From Bacteroidaceae bacterium (lineage in GTDB: Bacteria; Bacteroidota; Bacteroidia; Bacteroidales; Bacteroidaceae), in NCBI GenBank assembly GCA_900772575.1, contig CAAHEN010000118.1, forward strand, positions 1 through 16,766: 16,766 nt of DNA, given 5' to 3'. Every line of letters begins with the position of its first letter. The first letter of the stretch is position 1. This document shows positions 7,491-13,977 of the stretch, one piece after another. Made by a program: the position numbers and the translations under genes. The notes beneath the pieces were generated by a model, which saw only the letters and a program-made list of their open reading frames with translations, was not told where the DNA came from and made no database searches.

Positions 7491-7700
7491 CAAAAGCTCC
7501 AGAGAAATCGCTATCGGAGCCGTCGGCCTGAACCCACTGACTGCGACGGAGCCGTCAAAATGCACCGCACCTCATGTGGCAAAGGCACACTCTTACAAGA
7601 TGGCATGCACCCACAAATCCCCCACACCGCCTAGAGCGGGTACAGCCATGCCTTCTACACAGGAAATGTATGTGCCGTGCCCACAAAATCCCCTATCCTC

Positions 7701-7731
7701 TTGCAGGTTCGGGCGGCTTTTTGTTATTTTG
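7701..7731 (+). promoter_or_regulatory. Candidate promoter of the lipoprotein gene
   Basis: TTG at 7701-7703 is followed after 20 bases by TTATTTTG (7724-7731), one mismatch from TAnnTTTG. It would give a leader of about 24 bases before the ATG at 7762. The match is weaker than at the lysS and coaX promoters. Confidence 0.4.
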
Positions 7732-7761
7732 TAGCGCAAAACGAAAACAGACAAACAGGAA

Positions 7762-8322
7762 ATGAACAAAATTCTCCTCATCGCCGCAGCCCTGACCTGC
7801 CTGCTGGGCACGAGCTGCGGTGGCGACAAATCGACAAAGCCACAAGAAGAGACGACAACCAGTCCAAAGGCAAAAGGGCCGTTGGCCGACAACGAGCTCA
7901 AGCGCAACTACAAAGCGGCACTTGGAGGGAAAACTTTCGATATCACTATCTCCCGCCGGCCCGCAAAAGACCGACCTACGGTCAAGGACGAGCTGGACCA
8001 GACATTCTATGACAACGTCGTGGATGTCACTGTCACTTGCGACGCCCAGCCGTTCTTCAGCAAGACCTTCACAAAAGAAGCTTTCGAGGACTACCTCAGT
8101 CCCGCCGACCGCCAGAGCACCATATTCATGGGCATGGCTTTCGATGAAGAAAAGTCTGACGGCAGGCACATCTGCCTTGCCGCCCAAATCGGCAAGCCCG
8201 GAACAGGCGAAGGGCCGGCTTTCACCATCGAGATTCCGACAAGCGGTAGTGGCAGCACTTACAGCATCTTACGCGACACCCAACAAGACACGAACGCGCA
8301 AAGCGCCGAGGAGGCTGAATAG
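7762..8322 (+). CDS. Small lipoprotein, possibly DUF4738 family
   Basis: A 186-residue predicted lipoprotein of unknown function. The N-terminus is MNK, a hydrophobic stretch (4-15), and a lipobox-like GTSC with the lipidated Cys at 19. A low-complexity linker rich in Thr, Lys, Pro and Glu follows (about 22-42), then a compact domain (about 45-170). The segments KDELDQTFYDNVVDVTV (75-91) and FFSKTFTKEAF (98-108) recall, from memory, the Bacteroidales DUF4738 lipoproteins; this assignment is moderate. The C-terminal 15 residues are acidic and probably disordered. Glycine at -3 of the lipobox is not the classic residue but is tolerated in Bacteroidota. The ATG is preceded by an A-rich stretch. 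A DPP IV gene starts 105 bases downstream on the same strand with no clear promoter between, so the two may be co-transcribed. Confidence 0.8.
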   Translation: MNKILLIAAALTCLLGTSCGGDKSTKPQEETTTSPKAKGPLADNELKRNYKAALGGKTFDITISRRPAKDRPTVKDELDQTFYDNVVDVTVTCDAQPFFSKTFTKEAFEDYLSPADRQSTIFMGMAFDEEKSDGRHICLAAQIGKPGTGEGPAFTIEIPTSGSGSTYSILRDTQQDTNAQSAEEAE

Positions 8323-8427
8323 GGCAGCCCCAGATTCCGCAATCACCCCATCAGCGACTGACATCCCAGCCCCGACAATCACGGCAGCCTCAGCCAGTCC
8401 CCATCAAACAGACAATATTTTCTTCTC

Positions 8428-10659
8428 ATGAACAAACTGCTCATCATGGCCGCCTGCCTCTGCCTAGGCTTCGGCGGCACGGTGCCGACAGCCCAAGCCC
8501 AGACAACGGCAGACAAGCAATTGACACTCAAAGACATCACCAACGGCACGTATTCACCTGACCACATTTACGGTGTCAGACCGATGAAAGACGGAGAGAC
8601 CTACAGCCAGATATCGCCAGACCGCAAGCGCATCATCTGCCGTTCATTCAAGACCGGCAAGGAAGTGGGCACGGTATTCGACATAACTACAGCCCGATCA
8701 GACACTAAAATAAATGGCATTGACGGCTATGTGATGTCGCCCGACGAGCGGCATATCCTCATCCAGACCCAGACCAAGCCCATCTACCGCCGCTCATTCA
8801 CTGCGGTCTACTACATCTACGATGTGCGCAACAACAAGCTCACCCCGCTCTCCGATGGCGGACCGCAGCAAGTGCCAATATTTTCACCGGACGGCAATGT
8901 CATAGCCTTTGCCCGTGAAGGCAACCTGTTTCTTGTCAAGCTCCTTTTTGGCAACGCTGAGACCCAGGTGACCAAAGATGGCAAGTTCAACGCCATCATC
9001 AATGGCATCCCAGACTGGGTCAATGAGGAAGAGTTCTCAACAAACCGCTCGTTTGACTTTTCAGCAGACTCGAAAATGCTGGCCTGGGTACGCTACGATG
9101 AGAGCAAGGTGCCCATCTACCGCATCCAAGAGTTCAAGGGGACCTACCCCACCCAGAGCCAGTATGACGCCTATCCAGGCGAATATGCCTACAAATATCC
9201 GGTGGCAGGCACCAAGAATTCCGAGGTGAAGGTCATGACGTTCGACATCAAGAACCGCGTCACCCGCACCCTGCAAGTCCCGATGGACAGCGATGGCTAT
9301 ATCCCCCGCATCTGCTTCACCAGCGATCCGACAAAGCTGGCTGTCATCACCCTTAACCGCCACCAAGACCGCATGGACGTCTATATGGCCAACCCACGGT
9401 CTACAGAGTGCAAACTCGCCCTGCGCGAGACCAACGACAAGTATGTGCGCGAGGCAGCCTACACGCAAATGAAATTCTACGACGGGCACTTTGCCATGCT
9501 CTCCGAACGTTCAGGCTACCAACACCTCTATTGGTACACGCTGAATGGGCAATTGGAACGGCAGGTGACCAGTGGCAAGTTCGAAGTCACCGATTTCTAC
9601 GGCTATGACGCTACAACCGGCCGTTTCTACTTCGCAGCGGCCAAGGAAAGTCCGCTGCGCCGTGAAATCTTTGCCACAGACAAAAACGGGGAACTGAAAC
9701 AGCTCTCAAGCGACAAGGGCACCAATGCCGCCACGTTCTCCGCTACCATGAAATACTATATGAACGTCTACAGTTCAGCCGCACAACCTCCCGTGACGAC
9801 CCTACGCGATAATCGCGGGAACGTCACGGCCACATTGCTGGACAACGCCGAACTCAAGAACAGGGTCACCCCGCTTCTCGGCCAGAAAGAGTTCTTCACC
9901 TTCACCACCTCAGAGGGCGTGACACTGAACGGCTGGATGATCAAGCCACGCGACTTCGACCCGGCACGCAAATATCCAGTCCTCATGTATCAGTACAGCG
10001 GCCCAGGCTCCCAGTCCGTGACCGACGAGTGGGGGATCGGGTTCTATGGCGGCGGCGGCATTTTCGAGAGCTATCTGGCACAGGAAGGCTACATCAGTGT
10101 CTGTGTCGACGGCCGCGGCACCGGTGCGCGTGGTGCTGACTTCGAAAAATGCACCTACCTGCGCCTAGGAGACCTAGAGTCAAAAGACCAAGTCGAGACC
10201 GCCATCTATCTAGCCACACTCCCCTATGTAGATAAGGACAACATAGCCATCTGGGGCTGGAGCTTCGGCGGATTCAACACGCTCATGTCGATGAGCGAAG
10301 GCCGCCCGGTGTTCAAGGCTGGAATAGCCGTTGCCGCGCCCAGCAACTGGAAATACTACGACACCGTCTACACTGAGCGTTATATGCGCACCCCTCAGGA
10401 AAACGGCACGGGCTATGCCATAAACCCCATGGCACGGGCAACCAACCTCAGCGGCGCACTCCTGCTCATACACGGTACGGCAGACGACAATGTCCACTTC
10501 CGCAACGTCGCAGAGATGAGCGAAGCGCTCGTCCAAGCCAACAAGCAGTTTGACATGCAGATCTACACAAACCGCAATCACGGCATCTACGGTGGCAACA
10601 CCCGTTACCACCTGTTCAACCGCATCTGCAATTTCCTTGATGCCAACCTGAAGAAATAG
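8428..10659 (+). CDS. Dipeptidyl peptidase IV (S9B serine peptidase)
   Basis: A 743-residue exopeptidase that removes Xaa-Pro or Xaa-Ala dipeptides from peptide N-termini. A Sec signal peptide covers about 1-24, with cleavage likely after AQA, so it acts in the periplasm or at the outer membrane. The N-terminal beta-propeller (about 60-480) contains DWVNEEEF (196-203), whose glutamates (E201, E202) correspond to the pair that grips the free N-terminus of substrate. The C-terminal alpha/beta-hydrolase domain has the oxyanion Tyr523 in YQYSGPG and the catalytic triad Ser612 (GWSFGG), Asp687 (ADDNVH) and His718 (NRNHG). All key residues are present and the length is normal for the family. It follows the lipoprotein gene by 105 bases. 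A likely role is peptide scavenging, as with homologues in asaccharolytic and oral Bacteroidales. Confidence 0.96.
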   Translation: MNKLLIMAACLCLGFGGTVPTAQAQTTADKQLTLKDITNGTYSPDHIYGVRPMKDGETYSQISPDRKRIICRSFKTGKEVGTVFDITTARSDTKINGIDGYVMSPDERHILIQTQTKPIYRRSFTAVYYIYDVRNNKLTPLSDGGPQQVPIFSPDGNVIAFAREGNLFLVKLLFGNAETQVTKDGKFNAIINGIPDWVNEEEFSTNRSFDFSADSKMLAWVRYDESKVPIYRIQEFKGTYPTQSQYDAYPGEYAYKYPVAGTKNSEVKVMTFDIKNRVTRTLQVPMDSDGYIPRICFTSDPTKLAVITLNRHQDRMDVYMANPRSTECKLALRETNDKYVREAAYTQMKFYDGHFAMLSERSGYQHLYWYTLNGQLERQVTSGKFEVTDFYGYDATTGRFYFAAAKESPLRREIFATDKNGELKQLSSDKGTNAATFSATMKYYMNVYSSAAQPPVTTLRDNRGNVTATLLDNAELKNRVTPLLGQKEFFTFTTSEGVTLNGWMIKPRDFDPARKYPVLMYQYSGPGSQSVTDEWGIGFYGGGGIFESYLAQEGYISVCVDGRGTGARGADFEKCTYLRLGDLESKDQVETAIYLATLPYVDKDNIAIWGWSFGGFNTLMSMSEGRPVFKAGIAVAAPSNWKYYDTVYTERYMRTPQENGTGYAINPMARATNLSGALLLIHGTADDNVHFRNVAEMSEALVQANKQFDMQIYTNRNHGIYGGNTRYHLFNRICNFLDANLKK

Positions 10660-10691
10660 TGACATCGGTACGCCGCGTGCCCCTGCGGTAC

Positions 10692-10761
10692 GGCAATGGT
10701 GAGGGTGTGCCCAAGTGCGCTTCTGCCGCTCGGACACACCCTCTTCATATCCGTCATTGCC
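10692..10761 (+). terminator. Nested hairpin downstream of DPP IV gene
   Basis: GAGGGTGTG (10701-10709) pairs perfectly with CACACCCTC (10735-10743). Outside it GGCAATG (10692-10698) can pair with CATTGCC (10755-10761). The structure begins 33 bases after the DPP IV stop and ends before the coaX promoter, the right place for a transcription end. No T-tract follows directly, so termination is inferred from stem strength and position. Confidence 0.45.
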
Positions 10762-10792
10762 TTAGCCGGTTTCAAAAAAACAGTTGGATTAT

Positions 10793-10823
10793 TTTGCCCT
10801 TCTCATGGCATACACTAATTTTG
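10793..10823 (+). promoter_or_regulatory. coaX operon promoter (TTTG-N19-TAATTTTG)
   Basis: TTTG at 10793-10796, a 19-base spacer, then TAATTTTG at 10816-10823 match the Bacteroidota consensus exactly, with the same spacing as the lysS promoter. The predicted start is near 10830, giving a leader of about 35 bases. It probably drives coaX, the outer-membrane protein gene and lptC. Confidence 0.75.
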
Positions 10824-10864
10824 CACAGTCATAGCGCCATGCCTCAGCGCATAGCCTTTGAGGA

Positions 10865-11677
10865 ATGACTAGCATAGAGACACCATTACAACAGATGAAT
10901 CTGACGATAGACATAGGGAATACCCGCACCAAGGTGGCTGTCTTCGACGGCGACTCGCTCATCGTGGAAGAGAAATATGAGCACACCTGCATCCCGCAGA
11001 TTCAAGCGTTGGTAAGCAAGTATCGGCCATCTCATTTGGCCTATTGTTCCGTGGCTGCTGAAGACCCTGAAATGGAGCGGGCACTGTCGGTCCTGCCCTG
11101 TCACGTCTTTCATATCACTGGAGAGACACCGGCTCCCGTCAGAGTCTGCTACAAGACCCCCAAGACACTGGGGGCGGATCGTCTGGCGGCCGTAGTCGGA
11201 GCTGTCACCCTACAGCCTATGACGGACCTGCTCGTCATCGACGCCGGCACTTGCATCACCTATGACTTAGTCGATGCTGCCGGACTCTATTGGGGAGGGA
11301 ATATCTCACCCGGCGTGGAAATGAGACTGGAAGCCCTCCATGCACAGACCGCGCGCCTTCCCCGCATAGATGCCGATGCTGACTACGAGGTTCCCGACCT
11401 CGGCTATGACACCGAGTCCGCTATCCGTGCCGGGGTGGTTCGTGGCATCGGCTATGAGCTGCAAGGCTGCATCCGGCATTGGCAGAAACGCTACCCCGCC
11501 CTGCGCATCTTCCTCACAGGAGGTGATCGCTATGCGTTCAGCGATGCTGTCAGAAAGAACATATTGACAGACAGCCATCTCGTGGCCCGTGGCCTAAACA
11601 GCCTGCTGCGCCACAATATCGCGACGTCGACATCCCCCGCACAGCATGACGAGGAGCCTGCCACAGCCAACATATAA
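10865..11677 (+). CDS. coaX: Type III pantothenate kinase
   Basis: A 270-residue ASKHA-fold enzyme that phosphorylates pantothenate, the first step of coenzyme A synthesis, in the cytoplasm. Family motifs are the phosphate-binding DIGNT (16-20), LGADR (102-106) with the catalytic-type Asp105, DAGTC (126-130), GGNISPG (144-150) and LTGGD (217-221). The start is uncertain: ATG at 10865 is preceded by GAGGA but very close, whereas the homologous N-terminus (NLTIDIGNT) begins at the in-frame ATG at 10895. If the latter is used the protein has 260 residues. The last 15-20 residues (rich in Ser, Thr, Ala and Glu) extend past the conserved domain. Next is the outer-membrane protein gene, 101 bases on, with a small hairpin between (11713-11739). 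Confidence 0.95.
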   Translation: MTSIETPLQQMNLTIDIGNTRTKVAVFDGDSLIVEEKYEHTCIPQIQALVSKYRPSHLAYCSVAAEDPEMERALSVLPCHVFHITGETPAPVRVCYKTPKTLGADRLAAVVGAVTLQPMTDLLVIDAGTCITYDLVDAAGLYWGGNISPGVEMRLEALHAQTARLPRIDADADYEVPDLGYDTESAIRAGVVRGIGYELQGCIRHWQKRYPALRIFLTGGDRYAFSDAVRKNILTDSHLVARGLNSLLRHNIATSTSPAQHDEEPATANI

Positions 11678-11712
11678 ACAAAATACGACATATGCACCTG
11701 AAGGCTTGCCGA

Positions 11713-11739
11713 TGAGGGCCACTAAAGCTGGCACCCTCA
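11713..11739 (+). other. Hairpin in coaX-OMP gap
   Basis: TGAGGG (11713-11718) pairs with CCCTCA (11734-11739), continuing after a 2-base bulge as CCA/TGG, around a 7-base loop. It lies 36 bases after the coaX stop and 40 before the next ATG. No T-tract follows, so readthrough into the downstream genes is likely. Confidence 0.35.
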
Positions 11740-11778
11740 CTCCTTGCGCAAACCTCTGATATCATCTACCTCACGAAT

Positions 11779-13122
11779 ATGAACATGAACGCACGAACAG
11801 GACGCCATCTTAATATCCGCCTGAAACGGAACATTGCACTCTCAGCCCTCTTGGCCGCGAGTATGGTCACCATTCAGGCACAGACCAATGGCAGCAACTC
11901 CCCATACTCCCGTTACGGCTTCGGCTTGCTCAGTGACCGCGCCCAAAGTTTCAACAAAGGTATGGCCGGATTGTCCTATGGCATGCGCAACGGCACGGAG
12001 CTCAATGCCAAGAATCCTGCATCGTACTCATCGATAGATTCCCTGACTTTTCTCTTCGACATGGGCATTTCGCTCCAAAACACCAACCTCAGCCAGAACG
12101 GAACAAAGGTAAATGCCCATAACACGTCTTTCGATTACCTCTCCATGGGATTCCGCGCTTCACCCAACCTCGGCATGTCGATCGGCCTATTGCCCTACAG
12201 CACCATAGGCTACAGCATGACAAGCAGCGAGACGATGGCCGACAACTCTGAAATCACCCAGACCAACACATTCTCCGGTGACGGTGGCCTCCATGAAGTC
12301 TACGCCGGAATCGGCTGGAGTCCGGCCAAGTTCATCTCAATAGGCACCAACGTCGGATACCTATGGGGTGACATGACCAATACAGTACTGGCCTCTTTCA
12401 GCCAGACGACCATAGCCTCGCGCAGAAGACAATACACAGCAGATATCCGTACCTATACCGCAGGCTTCGGCTTGCAGTTCATGGGAAAGCTGAACAAGAA
12501 AAACCAATTCGTACTGGGCCTGACCTACGGGCTCGGCCACGACATCAGTTCGGATGCCATCTATTACGACCAGCGTGTGCAGAGCAGCAGTACAATCGGA
12601 GATACCATCGTTGCCCGTAAAGCCTTTGCCCTGCCCCACTCCTTCGGCGTGGGTCTGACATGGCTCCACAATGAGAACCTGCGCGTCGGCATCGACTATA
12701 ATTTCCAGAAATGGAGTTCAGTGAAGTCGCCGACACTGAGCACCCGCCACGATGGCAGCATGGAATATGCGGCCAGCACGGGCAACTATCGTGACATGCA
12801 TAAACTGACGTTCGGAGCGGAATATATCCCCTCTCCCAACGGCCTGAACTGGCGAAGCCGGGTACGCTATCGCCTAGGTTTCTCATACACTACACCATAT
12901 ACACTCATCAATGGGACTGACGGCCCGAAAGACTACCTCGTCAGTCTCGGTGTGGCACTCCCCATCATCAATGCCAACAACAACCGGTCACTGCTCAACG
13001 TCTCAGCACAGTACGAACGCGTACAACCGAAATTCTCTGGCATGATTTCCGAAAATTACCTGCGCCTTTGCATCGGCCTCTCGTTCAACGAACGCTGGTT
13101 CATGAAATGGAAAGTGGAATGA
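11779..13122 (+). CDS. Outer-membrane beta-barrel protein of unknown function
   Basis: A 447-residue predicted outer-membrane protein. A basic N-terminus and hydrophobic stretch (about 16-33) ending in IQAQ form a Sec signal peptide with cleavage near residue 34. The mature protein opens with NSPYSRYGFGLL and contains NPASYSSIDSLTFLFDMG (79-96), features I associate with a Bacteroidota barrel family distantly like FadL/OMPP1 proteins. Many alternating polar and hydrophobic stretches with Gly and aromatic residues fit transmembrane beta strands. The C-terminus is aromatic and basic (ERWFMKWKVE) rather than the classic terminal Phe. Its stop codon overlaps the lptC start (ATGA), which suggests translational coupling and an envelope role. 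From memory, this gene commonly sits between coaX and lptC in Bacteroidales. Cargo or function cannot be stated. Confidence 0.8.
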   Translation: MNMNARTGRHLNIRLKRNIALSALLAASMVTIQAQTNGSNSPYSRYGFGLLSDRAQSFNKGMAGLSYGMRNGTELNAKNPASYSSIDSLTFLFDMGISLQNTNLSQNGTKVNAHNTSFDYLSMGFRASPNLGMSIGLLPYSTIGYSMTSSETMADNSEITQTNTFSGDGGLHEVYAGIGWSPAKFISIGTNVGYLWGDMTNTVLASFSQTTIASRRRQYTADIRTYTAGFGLQFMGKLNKKNQFVLGLTYGLGHDISSDAIYYDQRVQSSSTIGDTIVARKAFALPHSFGVGLTWLHNENLRVGIDYNFQKWSSVKSPTLSTRHDGSMEYAASTGNYRDMHKLTFGAEYIPSPNGLNWRSRVRYRLGFSYTTPYTLINGTDGPKDYLVSLGVALPIINANNNRSLLNVSAQYERVQPKFSGMISENYLRLCIGLSFNERWFMKWKVE

Positions 13123-13817
13123 CGCACCGCAGCAAGGGCAGATTTACGCCCTTCTCTCTGACATTCATTCTGGCGGTGGCTACCGCAGCCGGCTGTGGCA
13201 ATGACGCACCGCCGACGGCAGCCGCAATCCACCAACGAGATTCATTGCCCGTCATGATCACCTACGGCGTATCGAAACTCATTTCTGATTCTGGAGTTGT
13301 GCGCTACAAGATTATCGCGGAGGAATGGCGTGTGTTTGATAAGACCACGCCTCCAAGGCAAGAGTTCCCCAAGGGCATTTTCCTGCAGCGGTTGGACAAC
13401 AACTTCAAAGTCGACCTTTTCATCACAGCCGATACGGCTTACTGCTACAACCAGAACCTGTGGAAACTGGTCGGCAATGTGTATGTCAAGAACTTTGCCA
13501 ACGGCACGACCTTCAACACATCCCTGTTATTTTGGGACATGGGACGCCATGAAATCTACTCAGACCGCCACATGCACATTGTCACCCCAGACAGGGACAT
13601 CCAGGGCAATTGGTTCACAGCCAACGAAAGCATGACGCAATACCACATCAAGCAAACCAGTGGATACATGCCGATGCCTGGCAACACAGGTTCGGCTCAG
13701 CCCTCAGCGCCAGCACAGGGAGGAGAAGGGACCGGCGTGCAAGAAACCGTAGCCGACTCCTTCGTCCGTCCAAGGGAGGTGCCCAGGCGCAAAAGTATCA
13801 CGCCCACAGGGCCATAA
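13119..13817 (+). CDS. lptC: LPS-export protein LptC, lipoprotein form
   Basis: A 232-residue LptC-domain protein, the periplasmic bridge component that takes LPS from the LptB2FG transporter and passes it to LptA. The frame is open upstream to 13068, but ATG at 13119 overlaps the previous stop as ATGA and leaves the signal sequence at the right distance. A hydrophobic stretch (11-24) ends in AAGC, a lipobox with Cys26, so it is probably a lipoprotein instead of the single-helix protein of E. coli. The LptC domain (about 45-178) shows FPKGIFLQRLD (83-93), ITADTAYCY (102-110), LWKLVGNVYVKN (114-125), TSLLFWD (134-140) and EIYSDRHMHI (145-154). The C-terminal 50 residues are Gly-, Pro- and Arg-rich, probably disordered, and not part of the fold. 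lptA and lptB are not in the window. Confidence 0.88.
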   Translation: MTHRSKGRFTPFSLTFILAVATAAGCGNDAPPTAAAIHQRDSLPVMITYGVSKLISDSGVVRYKIIAEEWRVFDKTTPPRQEFPKGIFLQRLDNNFKVDLFITADTAYCYNQNLWKLVGNVYVKNFANGTTFNTSLLFWDMGRHEIYSDRHMHIVTPDRDIQGNWFTANESMTQYHIKQTSGYMPMPGNTGSAQPSAPAQGGEGTGVQETVADSFVRPREVPRRKSITPTGP

Positions 13818-13872
13818 GCTCCCAGCTAAGAAGTTTTTTAAGCAAAACCGACGGCCTTCCCACGTTTTTTTA

Positions 13873-13880
13873 TAACTTTG
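13873..13880 (+). promoter_or_regulatory. -7 element of foldase gene promoter (TAACTTTG)
   Basis: TAACTTTG at 13873-13880, preceded by a run of seven T, matches the Bacteroidota -7 consensus. No TTTG or TTG occurs at the expected -33 position, so the T-tract may substitute. The predicted leader to ATG at 13978 is about 90 bases, A-rich, without a Shine-Dalgarno sequence. It indicates that the foldase gene is transcribed separately from lptC. Confidence 0.6.
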
Positions 13881-13977
13881 CGCGTCCGAACCGCAATAAA
13901 TAAAGGAGTTTTTCGGCCAGCACGCATCAACCCTCAAGCTAAAAAACAAAACAATATAAAATAACAATTCACACCTA

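Larger units (their letters stand above)
7389..7761. other. Divergent intergenic region between lysS and the lipoprotein gene
   Basis: This 373-base region separates two divergent units. It contains the lysS promoter (minus strand, 7460-7490) and a weaker candidate promoter for the lipoprotein gene (plus strand, 7701-7731). The open frame upstream of lysS and the short plus-strand frames here have no recognisable protein features and overlap the promoters, so I leave them out. Nothing else stands out in 7491-7700. Confidence 0.7.

Noticed and set aside
7693..8187. 164-codon minus-strand frame opposite the lipoprotein gene
   Set aside because: Overlaps a gene with clear signal peptide and lipobox; no independent evidence.
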